Made by a program: the position numbers and the translations under genes. From Pseudomonadota bacterium (GTDB taxonomy: Bacteria; Pseudomonadota; Alphaproteobacteria; Acetobacterales; Acetobacteraceae): 12,904 nt of DNA. The DNA lies in assembly GCA_021798375.1 (NCBI GenBank), contig JAJZHU010000034.1:1-12904 (forward strand), given 5' to 3'. Of this stretch, positions 5,553 through 12,904 are shown piece by piece (the stretch's first letter is position 1; every line of letters starts with the position of its first letter). The notes below the pieces were generated by a model. It did no database searches, was not told the origin of the DNA, and saw only the letters and a program-made list of their open reading frames with translations.

Positions 5553-6917
5553 ATGACGCAGGCACGGCGTTTATTCGGCACGGATGGGATCCGCGGCAAG
5601 GCCAACCAGGATCCCATGACCGCTGAAATGGCGCTGCGGCTGGGGCAGGCGGCGGGGATTTGGTTCACCCGCGGCGATCATCGCCACCGCGTGCTGATCG
5701 GTAAGGACACCAGGCTTTCGGGTTATATGCTGGAGCCGGCCTTGACGGCGGGTTTCATCGGCGCCGGCATGGATGTGACGCTGGTGGGGCCGTTGCCCAC
5801 ACCGGCCATCGCCATGCTCACGCGCAGCCTGCGGGCCGATCTGGGGGTGATGATCTCGGCCTCGCACAATCCCTATGAGGACAATGGCATCAAGTTGTTC
5901 GGGCCGGACGGGTTCAAATTGTCCGACGACACCGAACGCGAGATCGAGGCGTTGATGGGCGGGGAGGTTCTTTCGCGCCTGGCCGGTCCGGCAAAATTGG
6001 GGCGGGCGGCGCGGCTCGACGACGCCGCCGGGCGTTATATCGAGGGTGCGAAAAGCACGTTTCCGCGCGGGTTGCGGTTGGACGGGATGAAGATCGTGCT
6101 CGATTGCGCCAATGGCGCGGCCTATAAGGTGGCGCCGGCGGCGTTGTGGGAATTGGGGGCGACGGTGATTCCGCTGGGGGTCTCGCCCGATGGCACCAAT
6201 ATCAATGCGGGCTGCGGTTCCACCGAGCCCGCGTTGTTGCGAGCCGAGGTGCTGCGCCACGGGGCCGATCTGGGCATTGCGCTCGATGGCGACGCCGACC
6301 GGGTGATCATGGCCGATGAACAGGGGCAATTGATCGATGGCGACCAGGTGTTGGCGCTGATCGCGCGTTCGTGGCGCGATGCCGGGCGGTTGCGCGGCGA
6401 TGGGATCGTGGCCACGGTGATGTCGAATCTGGGGTTGGAACGGTTTCTGGGCGAGATGGGGCTGCCGTTGCACCGCACCCGGGTGGGCGATCGTTACGTG
6501 GTCGAACGGATGCGGGCGGGCGGCAATAATCTGGGCGGCGAGCAATCGGGCCATATGATCTTGTCGGATTTTTCCACCACCGGCGACGGTTTGGTGGCGG
6601 CGTTGCAGATTTTGGCGGTGATCGTGCAGGAAGGCCGTCCGGCCAGCGAAGTGTGCCGGGCCTTCACCCCTTTGCCGCAGCGGTTGAAAAATGTGCGCTT
6701 CGCCGGGACTTCCCCGTTGAAACACGAGCGTGTGCAGACGGCGATCCGTGCGGCCGAAAAAGACTTTGGTCACAAGGGCCGGGTGCTGATCCGCGAAAGC
6801 GGCACCGAGCCTTTGGTGCGGGTGATGGCCGAGGGCGAGGATCTGCTGATGGTCGAGCGCGTGGTGGACGAACTGTGCGAAATCATCGCCAAGGCCGGAG
6901 CGGCCGAGGCGGCATGA
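5553..6917 (+). CDS. glmM: Phosphoglucosamine mutase
   Basis: GlmM interconverts glucosamine-6-phosphate and glucosamine-1-phosphate, feeding UDP-GlcNAc for peptidoglycan and lipid A. The 454-residue length fits the family. Motifs run in order: N-terminal RRLFGTDGIRG (5-15), active-site phosphoserine in ISASHNPYEDNGIKLFGPDG (S104), magnesium loop DGDADR (245-250), sugar-binding GGEQSGH (328-334), and the phosphate-binding RESGTEP loop (414-420). The ATG at 5553 has AGAGG 6 bases upstream; the same frame is open far upstream (to 4461), but that stretch is antisense to pyrE and out of frame with the small gene, so it is not coding. The stop overlaps the thiD start by ATGA, implying coupling. 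The motifs make this call secure. Confidence 0.97.
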   Translation: MTQARRLFGTDGIRGKANQDPMTAEMALRLGQAAGIWFTRGDHRHRVLIGKDTRLSGYMLEPALTAGFIGAGMDVTLVGPLPTPAIAMLTRSLRADLGVMISASHNPYEDNGIKLFGPDGFKLSDDTEREIEALMGGEVLSRLAGPAKLGRAARLDDAAGRYIEGAKSTFPRGLRLDGMKIVLDCANGAAYKVAPAALWELGATVIPLGVSPDGTNINAGCGSTEPALLRAEVLRHGADLGIALDGDADRVIMADEQGQLIDGDQVLALIARSWRDAGRLRGDGIVATVMSNLGLERFLGEMGLPLHRTRVGDRYVVERMRAGGNNLGGEQSGHMILSDFSTTGDGLVAALQILAVIVQEGRPASEVCRAFTPLPQRLKNVRFAGTSPLKHERVQTAIRAAEKDFGHKGRVLIRESGTEPLVRVMAEGEDLLMVERVVDELCEIIAKAGAAEAA

Positions 6918-7717
6918 GGTCGCCCGCCCGCGTTCTGATTATCGCCGGGTCGGACAGCGGCGGCGGGGCGGGGATTCAGGCAGATATCAAGACCGTGGCC
7001 GCGTTTGGCGGCTTTGCCACCACCGCCATCACCGCGCTGACGGCGCAGAATACCCTGGGCGTCCGGGGCGTTTTGCCGGTGCCGCCCGATTTCGTGGCGC
7101 AACAGATCGCCGCCGTGCTGGAAGACATCGGCACGGATGCGATCAAAACCGGCATGTTGGCCGATGGCGCGATCATCGAGGCGGTGGCGGCGGCGATTGC
7201 GGGATGCAGCGCGCCACTGGTGTTGGACCCGGTGATGGTGGCCAAGGGCGGGCGGGATTTGCTCGATCCCCTGGCATTGGACCGGCTGCGGGCGCTGTTG
7301 ATCCCGCGTGCGGCGCTGCTCACCCCCAACGTGCCGGAGGCTGCGCTGCTGGCGGGGATCGAGATCGAAAATATCGACGATATGCGCCGGGCGGCGGGGA
7401 TTTTGGCGCGGGCGGGATGTGGTGCGGTGCTGATCAAGGGCGGGCATCTGGCCGGCGATGTGGTGCGGGATTTTCTGCTGGCGGGCGGTCAGGAGGAGAT
7501 TTTCGCGGCGCCGCGCATCGCCACCACGGCGGGGCACGGCACGGGTTGCACCTTGGCCAGCGCGATTGCGGTGGGTTTGGCGCAGGGCGTGGGATTGAGC
7601 GACGCGGTGCGCGCGGCGCGGGATTACGTGCGGGCCGCACTGGCGGCGGGGTTGGCGTTGGGCGCCGGGCATCGGCCGCTCGATCATTCGGTGTTGGGGG
7701 TTTGGAGCGGGCGATGA
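6914..7717 (+). CDS. thiD: Hydroxymethylpyrimidine/phosphomethylpyrimidine kinase
   Basis: ThiD phosphorylates HMP and HMP-P to HMP-PP, the pyrimidine half of thiamine. The 267-residue ribokinase-fold protein has AGSDSGGGAGIQADIKT (11-27) at its start, the substrate-proximal TALTAQNTLGV (40-50), the VLDPVMVAKGG strand (103-113), TPNVPEA (137-143), IKGGH (174-178) and the C-terminal anion-hole/catalytic segment GHGTGCT (208-213) with C212. All key positions are intact. The start ATG is inside the glmM stop (ATGA) and the stop overlaps the next gene in the same manner. Co-transcription with cell-wall genes is probably historical and not functional; thiD next to glmM recurs in alphaproteobacteria, from memory. 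Confidence 0.94.
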   Translation: MRSPARVLIIAGSDSGGGAGIQADIKTVAAFGGFATTAITALTAQNTLGVRGVLPVPPDFVAQQIAAVLEDIGTDAIKTGMLADGAIIEAVAAAIAGCSAPLVLDPVMVAKGGRDLLDPLALDRLRALLIPRAALLTPNVPEAALLAGIEIENIDDMRRAAGILARAGCGAVLIKGGHLAGDVVRDFLLAGGQEEIFAAPRIATTAGHGTGCTLASAIAVGLAQGVGLSDAVRAARDYVRAALAAGLALGAGHRPLDHSVLGVWSGR

Positions 7718-8964
7718 GGCGCGGAGGGTGGTTGCCGGGTGTTTTGCTTGCCGCCTTGCTGGCCAGCTATGGGTTCAGCGCGGCGGTGAGTTGGTGGCTG
7801 CTCAGGCATTTTGATTTCACCGCGCTGCAACGGGGCGGTTTTACCGTGATCGATCCAGGCGCCCTGGCGGGCATTAATTTTCGTCAGTATTTCGCCGGGC
7901 GGTTTTTTGTCTGGGATGCGCAATGGTACGACGTGATCGCGCGCGTCGGCTATGTGTGGCAGCCAACCGCGACCGAGCGGCAGAGTCTGGCGTTTTTCCC
8001 GCTGTGGGGGCTGATGCTTCGGCCCATCTATCGGCTGACCGAGGTGCATCAGCATTTGCTGGCGGTAATGCTCACGGTTGCCATTGCCTATGCGGCGATC
8101 GATCAGTTTTTCCGGCTTGGCGTGCGTCTGATCGGGCCGCGGGCGGCGGCGATTGCCACTGTGCTGTATGTGGCCTATCCGGCGGCGCATTTTCTGCTGC
8201 AATCCTATCCCACCGGTTTGATGAATCTGATTGCGTTGCTGGTGTTGCGCGATGTGATCGATGGGCGCGAATGGCGGCCCGCGCTGCTGGCGGGGATCGG
8301 CACGGCGGCGGGGCCATTGATGGTGGTGCCGGGGTTTACGGTGTGGCTCGTGGCGCTGTGGCGGCGGCGGGAGCGTTTGCTTCAGCCCCGCGTGCTGCTG
8401 TTGCTGTTGGGGCTGGGGGTGTTGGCGCTTTCGGGCCTGATCGCTTTTGTTGGCTGGCAGGCGGTGGCGCTGCATGATCCGTTTGCCTTCCTGGCGGCGC
8501 AAAGGCCGTGGGATCAGTCGCGCGGTTTGGCATCAAGGCTGTGGCGTTTTGTGTGGATGACCTTGATATTGCCAGATTTTTATCACATCGGCTGGCTGGG
8601 CCACGATTTCGTGCATTTTATGCGCACCGGGCAGTATTTCTGGGCGTTCGTGCGGTTCGAATTCGCCATGAATTTCTTTTTCCGGGCACTTTTGATGATC
8701 GGGTTGTTCTGGACGATTTCCATCAAGCCGCGCGCGGTGCCGCTTTATGGCGTGCTGGTGATGTTGTTTTACATCTTTTTTCACGGCACCAAGCACGGCG
8801 GATTTTCCATGATGCGGCTGATTTATATCTGCGCTCCCGCGTTCTGGGGCCTGGGCCGCGCCTTGCAGCGCGAGCCGGTGTGGGCCTGGGGCACGGCGAT
8901 CATGTTCACTCTGGCGCTGATCGCGCAGGAGATATTTTCGGATATCGGGCAGTTGGTGCTTTAA
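7714..8964 (+). CDS. PIG-V-like (GPI mannosyltransferase 2 family) membrane glycosyltransferase
   Basis: This 416-residue polytopic membrane protein has the GT-C features of the PIG-V-like family. They are a first hydrophobic segment (about 8-30), then a non-cytoplasmic loop with the catalytic-type WDAQWY motif (67-72; D68) and VGY (78-80), then AFFPLW (93-98). Further hydrophobic segments lie around 113-133, 143-162, 168-182, 191-215, 226-253, 319-337, 341-356 and 390-406. The SYPTGL (164-169) and SMMRLIY (365-371) segments correspond to conserved family regions. Such enzymes move a sugar, often mannose, from a polyprenyl-phosphate donor to an envelope acceptor; the bacterial acceptor is unknown. 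The start overlaps the thiD stop (ATGA) and is preceded by GGAG 6 bases upstream, so it is translationally coupled. Sugar specificity cannot be read from the sequence. Confidence 0.85.
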   Translation: MRRGGWLPGVLLAALLASYGFSAAVSWWLLRHFDFTALQRGGFTVIDPGALAGINFRQYFAGRFFVWDAQWYDVIARVGYVWQPTATERQSLAFFPLWGLMLRPIYRLTEVHQHLLAVMLTVAIAYAAIDQFFRLGVRLIGPRAAAIATVLYVAYPAAHFLLQSYPTGLMNLIALLVLRDVIDGREWRPALLAGIGTAAGPLMVVPGFTVWLVALWRRRERLLQPRVLLLLLGLGVLALSGLIAFVGWQAVALHDPFAFLAAQRPWDQSRGLASRLWRFVWMTLILPDFYHIGWLGHDFVHFMRTGQYFWAFVRFEFAMNFFFRALLMIGLFWTISIKPRAVPLYGVLVMLFYIFFHGTKHGGFSMMRLIYICAPAFWGLGRALQREPVWAWGTAIMFTLALIAQEIFSDIGQLVL

Positions 8965-8970
8965 CGCCGG

Positions 8971-8999
8971 TTGAACCTTGGCATCGCTTGGCATAGACC
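8971..8999 (+). promoter_or_regulatory. Candidate promoter for serC
   Basis: TTGAAC (8971-8976; 4 of 6 to consensus) and TAGACC (8994-8999; 3 of 6) are 17 bases apart in the 63-base gap before serC, with predicted initiation shortly before the ATG at 9028. A CTTGGCAT octamer is repeated 10 bases apart inside the spacer. The evidence is weak; serC could also be read through from the upstream operon. Confidence 0.3.
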
Positions 9000-9027
9000 A
9001 TCGCGTCCTTAGTTTATCGATGGCATC

Positions 9028-10188
9028 ATGACCGACAAACCCATTTTGCGTCCCGCCAATCCGTGTTTTTCGTCCGGCCCATGCGCCAAGCGTCCCGGCT
9101 GGAGCCTGGAGGCGTTGCACGGCGCGATGCTGGGCCGCAGCCATCGCGCGAAAGAGCCGAAAGCCCGCCTGCAAGAAGTGATCGACCGGTCGCGCGCGGT
9201 GTTGCAAATGCCCGATGATTGGCGTTTGGCGATCGTCGCCGGATCCGATACCGGGGCGGTGGAGATGGCTTTGTGGTCGCTGTTGGGGCCGCGTCCGGTG
9301 GACATCGTGGCTTACGAGAGCTTTGGCGAGGCCTGGGCGATCGATGTGGTCAAGCAATTGAAACTGGCGGCGCGCGTGCTTTCCGCGCCTTATGGCGAGA
9401 TACCGGATTTGAGCCAGGTCGATTCCAGCCATGATCTGGTGTTTCCGTGGAACGGCACCACCTCGGGCGTGCGGGTGCCGGGTGCCGATTGGATCGCGGC
9501 GGATCGCGCCGGTTTGGCGATTTGCGACGCCACCTCGGCGGCGTTTGCGATGGATCTGGATTGGGCCAAACTCGATGTCGTCACCTGGTCGTGGCAAAAG
9601 GCGTTGGGCGGCGAGGCGGCGCACGGGATGCTGGCGCTTGGGCCGCGCGCGGTGGCGCGGTTGGAAAGCTACACCCCGCCGTGGCCGTTGCCGAAGCTGT
9701 TTCGCATGACCAAGGGCGGCAAGATCACCGAGTCGTTGTTCGCCGCCGACACCATCAATACGCCTTCGATGCTGTGCGTCGAGGATGCCATCGATGGCTT
9801 GCGTTGGGCCGAACAGGTGGGCGGGCTCAGGGGCATGATCGCGCGTTCGGATGCCAATCTGGCCGCCGTGGCGCGTTTTGTGGCCAAAAGCGACTGGGTG
9901 GAATTTCTGGCCGGGGATCCGGCCACGCGCTCGACCACGGCGATTTGTCTGAAGATCGTGGCACCCTGGTTCACCGCGCTCTCGGCCGAAAAACAGGCCC
10001 AGGCGGTGAAGTCGTTGGTGGGGCTGATCGAGCGCGAGGGCGCCGGTTACGATCTGGCGGGTTACCGCGATGCGCCGGCCGGTTTGCGCATTTGGGGCGG
10101 GGCCACGGTGGAAACTGGCGATATCGAGGCGTTGTTGCCGTGGCTCGATTGGGCTTTGGGCGAGATCGCCGCGCAAATCGCCGCATAA
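9028..10188 (+). CDS. serC: Phosphoserine aminotransferase, Methanosarcina-type
   Basis: SerC converts 3-phosphohydroxypyruvate to phosphoserine with glutamate as amino donor (serine synthesis) and can also serve PLP synthesis. The 386-residue protein is of the Methanosarcina/alphaproteobacterial type: RPANPCFSSGPCAKRPGWS (8-26), LGRSHRAKEPKARL (35-48), AGSDTGAVEMALWSLLG (71-87), FPWNGTTSGVRVP (139-151), and the PLP lysine in TWSWQKALGGE (K191). These segments differ clearly from the E. coli type. The ATG at 9028 is the only well-placed start; it lacks a strong ribosome-binding site. In relatives I remember serA following immediately; here a 63-base gap leads to hisZ instead. The family call is secure. 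Confidence 0.95.
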   Translation: MTDKPILRPANPCFSSGPCAKRPGWSLEALHGAMLGRSHRAKEPKARLQEVIDRSRAVLQMPDDWRLAIVAGSDTGAVEMALWSLLGPRPVDIVAYESFGEAWAIDVVKQLKLAARVLSAPYGEIPDLSQVDSSHDLVFPWNGTTSGVRVPGADWIAADRAGLAICDATSAAFAMDLDWAKLDVVTWSWQKALGGEAAHGMLALGPRAVARLESYTPPWPLPKLFRMTKGGKITESLFAADTINTPSMLCVEDAIDGLRWAEQVGGLRGMIARSDANLAAVARFVAKSDWVEFLAGDPATRSTTAICLKIVAPWFTALSAEKQAQAVKSLVGLIEREGAGYDLAGYRDAPAGLRIWGGATVETGDIEALLPWLDWALGEIAAQIAA

Positions 10189-10251
10189 TTGGTGTGAGGA
10201 TTGCGTGGCTGCCGGTTTCGCTCGGTTTCATATTGCTATAAGGCTGCGGAC

Positions 10252-11418
10252 ATGAAGATCGAACTTTCCATACCCAGTCCGGCGTTGTTGCCCGCGGGGT
10301 TTCGCGATGTGTTGCCGCCCGAGGCCGAGGCCGAGGCGGCTTTGGTTGAAGGCCTGATGCAGGTGTTCGGCAGCCACGGCTATGAACGCGTGGCGCCGCC
10401 GATGCTGGAATTCGAGGAAAGCCTGCTGGCCGGAGCCGGGGCCGCGATTGCCGAGCAGATGTTCCGGCTGATGGATTCGGATACGCATCGCATGATGGGG
10501 CTGCGCGCCGACATCACCCCGCAGATCGGGCGCATCGCCACCTCGCGTCTGGTGCATGTGGCGCGGCCTTTGCGGCTGTCTTATGCCGGTTTGTGTCTGC
10601 GCACGCGGGCGGTGGCGCCCGAGTTGGCGCGGCAGGTGGCGCAGGCGGGGGTGGAATTGATCGGCCCCGATCTGCCCGAAGCCGACGCGGAAATCGTGCT
10701 GGTGGCGGCCGAGGCGTTGCGCGGCGCGCAGGTGCCGGGGTTGAGTTTCGATCTGACCATGCCCGCCCTGGTGCCGGCGATGCTCGACGAGGCCGGGATC
10801 GTGGGGGTGGCGCGTCAGGCGTTGCTGCACGGTCTGGACCGCAAGGATGTGGCTGATGTGGCGGAGTATGGCGGTGTTTTGGCTGGGGTTTTGACGGATT
10901 TGCTGCTGGCGGCGGGGGATGCCGATCAGGCGATCGCGGCTTTGGCGCGGGTGGATTTTTCGCCCGAGGCGGCGCGTCTGGCGCAGCGTTTGACGGATTC
11001 GGCCAGGGCGGTGCAGGCGCGCGATCCGGGCCTGAAGCTGACCGTTGATCCGGTGGAATTCCGCGGCTTCCGCTATCATACCGGCGTGTCCGTCACCGCT
11101 TATGCGGTGGGCAGCGCCGAGGAGTTGGGCCGTGGCGGGCGCTATCTTTCCGGCCCCAACGCCGAACCCGCGACCGGGATTACCTTGTTTCCCGAAGCCG
11201 TGGCGCGGGTGGCGCCGAGGGGGGCGCGCAAACCGCGGTTGTTTGTGCCGTTGGGTATTGCGGGTGCTCCCGCGTTGCGGGTGGCGGGATTTGCCACCGT
11301 GGCGCAGCTTGCGGCGGCCGACGATCTGGAGGCGGAAGCACGGCGTTTGCTGTGCAGCCATATTTTGCGTAACGGGGTGGCCGTGGCGCTTCCCGTGCTT
11401 CAAACGGAGAATAAGTGA
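10252..11418 (+). CDS. hisZ: ATP phosphoribosyltransferase regulatory subunit HisZ
   Basis: HisZ is a catalytically inactive relative of histidyl-tRNA synthetase that partners the short form of HisG and gives histidine feedback control to the first step of histidine synthesis. The 388-residue protein keeps class II synthetase-like segments: GFRDVLPPEA (16-25), the MMGLRADITPQIGRI motif-2-like stretch (81-95), LRLSYAGLCLRT (107-118) and QAGVELIG (131-138). FRGFRYHTGVSVTAYA follows in the C-terminal half. There is no anticodon-binding domain, which separates it from HisS. The ATG at 10252 is preceded by AAGG; a more upstream ATG (10201) adds 17 residues that look non-coding. It abuts purA with no gap. 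Its presence predicts a short hisG elsewhere in the genome. Confidence 0.92.
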   Translation: MKIELSIPSPALLPAGFRDVLPPEAEAEAALVEGLMQVFGSHGYERVAPPMLEFEESLLAGAGAAIAEQMFRLMDSDTHRMMGLRADITPQIGRIATSRLVHVARPLRLSYAGLCLRTRAVAPELARQVAQAGVELIGPDLPEADAEIVLVAAEALRGAQVPGLSFDLTMPALVPAMLDEAGIVGVARQALLHGLDRKDVADVAEYGGVLAGVLTDLLLAAGDADQAIAALARVDFSPEAARLAQRLTDSARAVQARDPGLKLTVDPVEFRGFRYHTGVSVTAYAVGSAEELGRGGRYLSGPNAEPATGITLFPEAVARVAPRGARKPRLFVPLGIAGAPALRVAGFATVAQLAAADDLEAEARRLLCSHILRNGVAVALPVLQTENK

Positions 11419-12708
11419 ATGGCCAATGTTGCCGTGATCGGCGCCCAGTGGGGCGATGAAGGCAAAGGCAAAGTGGTGGATTGGCTGGCCAGCCGCGCCG
11501 ATATCGTGGTGCGGTTCCAAGGCGGGCACAATGCGGGCCATACTTTGGTGGTAGGCAACCAAACCTACAAACTCTCGTTGCTGCCCAGCGGTCTGGTGCG
11601 CGGCAAGCTGGGGGTGATCGGCAACGGCGTGGTGGTCGATCCTGTTGCGTTGCTGGAGGAAATCGCTCGCGTGCGGGCGCAGGGGTTGATTGTGACCCCC
11701 GACACGCTGCGTGTGGCTGAAAACGCCATTTTGATCCTGCCGCTGCATGCCGCCATCGACAAGGCGCGCGAGGCCAAGCGCGGCGAGCGCAAGATCGGCA
11801 CCACCGGGCGCGGCATTGGTCCCGCCTATGAGGACAAGGTGGCGCGCCGGGCCATTCGCGTGTGCGATCTGGCCGAACCGGAAACCCTGAGTTTCAAGCT
11901 CGACGAGTTGCTGCTGCACCACAACACGTTGCTGCAGGGTTTGGGCGCCGGGACGTTTGAAAAACAAGCCCTGCTGGATCATTTGCTGGCGCTGGCGCCG
12001 CAGATCCTGCCGTTCGCCGAGCCGGTGTGGGAACGGTTGGACCAGGCCCGCCGCGCCGGGCGGCGGATCTTGTTCGAGGGCGCGCAGGCGGTGATGCTGG
12101 ATGTGGATCACGGCACCTATCCTTACGTCACCAGTTCTTCGACCGTGGCCGGCAATGCGGCGGGTGGTGCGGGCATTGGGCCGCACGCGGTGGGATTCGT
12201 GCTGGGGATCGCCAAGGCCTATACCACGCGCGTGGGTTCGGGGCCGTTCCCGACTGAATTATTCGATGATGTGGGCAAGCTGTTGGGCAAGCGCGGCCAT
12301 GAATTCGGCACTGTCACGGGGCGTCCGCGCCGTTGCGGCTGGTTCGATGCGACGATGGTGCGTCAGGCGGTGAAGGTTGGCGGCATTCAGGGGTTGGCGC
12401 TGACCAAGCTCGATGTGCTCGATGGCCTGCCTGAATTGAAGATTTGCGTGGGTTACGACATCAACGGCAAGCGTTTCAATTATTTGCCGGCGGCGATGGG
12501 CGCGCAGGCGGCGGCGACGCCGATCTATGAGACCATGGAGGGTTGGAGCGGTTCGACCCAGGGCGCACGCACCTGGGGCGCTTTGCCCGCGCAGGCGGTG
12601 AAATATGTGCGCCGGATCGAGGAATTGGTGGAAGCGCCGGTGACGCTGCTTTCGACCAGCCCGGAACGGGACGATACGATCATGGTGAAGGATCCATTCG
12701 AGGGTTGA
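11419..12708 (+). CDS. purA: Adenylosuccinate synthetase
   Basis: PurA condenses IMP and aspartate using GTP to form adenylosuccinate, the first committed step to AMP. The 429-residue length is standard. Diagnostic segments are GAQWGDEGKGKVVDWL (8-23) with catalytic D13, GGHNAGHT (35-42) with H41, TTGRGIGPAYEDK (128-140), VTGRPRRCGWFD (299-310) and the GTP-specificity segment TKLDVLDG (329-336). The ATG follows the hisZ stop directly with no gap, and GGAG lies about 10 bases upstream within the hisZ end, so the two are co-translated. The hisZ-purA pair recurs in alphaproteobacteria (from memory) and links histidine regulation with the purine supply that histidine synthesis draws on. Confidence 0.97.
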   Translation: MANVAVIGAQWGDEGKGKVVDWLASRADIVVRFQGGHNAGHTLVVGNQTYKLSLLPSGLVRGKLGVIGNGVVVDPVALLEEIARVRAQGLIVTPDTLRVAENAILILPLHAAIDKAREAKRGERKIGTTGRGIGPAYEDKVARRAIRVCDLAEPETLSFKLDELLLHHNTLLQGLGAGTFEKQALLDHLLALAPQILPFAEPVWERLDQARRAGRRILFEGAQAVMLDVDHGTYPYVTSSSTVAGNAAGGAGIGPHAVGFVLGIAKAYTTRVGSGPFPTELFDDVGKLLGKRGHEFGTVTGRPRRCGWFDATMVRQAVKVGGIQGLALTKLDVLDGLPELKICVGYDINGKRFNYLPAAMGAQAAATPIYETMEGWSGSTQGARTWGALPAQAVKYVRRIEELVEAPVTLLSTSPERDDTIMVKDPFEG

Positions 12709-12739
12709 GTCCGCCTTTTACGCGGATTCTACTATGTTG

Positions 12740-12766
12740 CCGCGCGCGATGGATTGATCGCGCCGG
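12740..12766 (+). terminator. GC-rich hairpin after purA, candidate terminator
   Basis: CCG plus GCGCGAT (12740-12750, with one bulged base) pairs with ATCGCGC plus CGG (12757-12766) over a 6-base loop: ten pairs in all. It lies 31 bases beyond the purA stop. No T-run follows, so Rho-dependent ending or mRNA 3' protection is as likely as intrinsic termination. A shorter TCCGC/GCGGA hairpin sits immediately after the stop (12710-12726). Confidence 0.4.
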
Positions 12767-12796
12767 TAGCTCCTTGCGTGGGTAGCTCCTTGCGTG
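12765..12796. repeat. Perfect 16-bp tandem duplication
   Basis: GGTAGCTCCTTGCGTG occurs twice in immediate succession (12765-12780 and 12781-12796), followed by a partial TGTGCG echo. It lies directly after the purA hairpin. This is probably replication slippage; paired regulatory sites for the next gene are an alternative. Confidence 0.8.
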
Positions 12797-12904
12797 TGTG
12801 CGGGGAACAGGGTTAAGATTTGTGCGCGTGGTATTTTAAACATTCTTTGGTTTCGGCGCGCCCCTGTGGCGGAGTGACAATTTTAGCGCGGGGAAACACC
12901 GTAC
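12797..12904. other. Intergenic tail at window end
   Basis: About 108 bases contain no supported reading frame. They include an AT-rich stretch (12831-12854) that could belong to the promoter of a gene beyond the window edge, and a GC-rich part after it. I see no RNA gene here. Confidence 0.5.

Noticed and set aside
5571..6773. 400-codon open frame on the minus strand opposite glmM
   Set aside because: Shadow of glmM, with His/Arg/Gln-rich translation and no ribosome-binding site of note.
8533..10176. 547-codon open frame on the minus strand opposite serC
   Set aside because: Same GC-skew shadow effect; it spans a gene boundary and lacks any recognisable domain.
10228..12186. 652-codon open frame on the minus strand opposite hisZ and purA
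   Set aside because: It is a mirror of strongly GC-biased codons in two certain genes; the translation is His/Arg/Gln-rich low-complexity sequence without motifs.
12797..12904. tRNA or small RNA gene after purA
   Set aside because: No T-loop (GGTTCRA-type) with matching acceptor stem is visible in the tail.

Overview
The window looks like chromosomal core sequence from a GC-rich alphaproteobacterium. An affiliation near Rhodospirillales/Acetobacteraceae is my inference, from the alphaproteobacterial form of orotate phosphoribosyltransferase, the Methanosarcina-type SerC, the hisZ-purA pair and the LptA/LptB style. No read-through to a named species is possible by eye. Most genes are housekeeping genes with canonical motifs, and nearly all space is coding.

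Layout. At the left edge is the end of lptA, overlapping lptB by ATGA (lipopolysaccharide transport). Next comes a roughly 1.4-kb island (about 1314-2735) holding one unrecognised gene (1974-2624) and a 600-bp leader of low coding potential. It is bracketed by two 50-bp palindromic repeats in opposite orientation. A long hairpin (2771-2826) separates this rightward block from a leftward block: pyrE, a class II aldolase and, after a 73-bp gap, a cytoplasmic FrnE/DsbA-like oxidoreductase. The region between pyrE and the next gene (5016-5200) is divergent and unusually rich in dyads and direct repeats. Rightward from it run a 92-codon unrecognised gene, then glmM, thiD and a PIG-V-like membrane mannosyltransferase; the last three are chained by ATGA overlaps. 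A second rightward cluster holds serC, hisZ and purA, with hisZ and purA directly abutting. About 200 bp without a gene follows purA.

How the genes fit together. LptAB moves LPS to the outer membrane. GlmM makes glucosamine-1-phosphate for peptidoglycan and lipid A. The PIG-V-like enzyme would glycosylate an envelope product using a polyprenyl-linked sugar. PyrE, ThiD, SerC, HisZ and PurA supply pyrimidines, thiamine, serine, histidine control and AMP. Two neighbourhoods differ from arrangements I remember from relatives: no rpoN directly after lptB, and no serA between serC and hisZ.

I found no phage, CRISPR array, toxin-antitoxin pair, insertion sequence, rRNA or tRNA, and no clear new system. 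The best leads are the inverted-repeat-bracketed orphan island, a possible structured RNA inside it, and the operator-like repeats between pyrE and the small gene.
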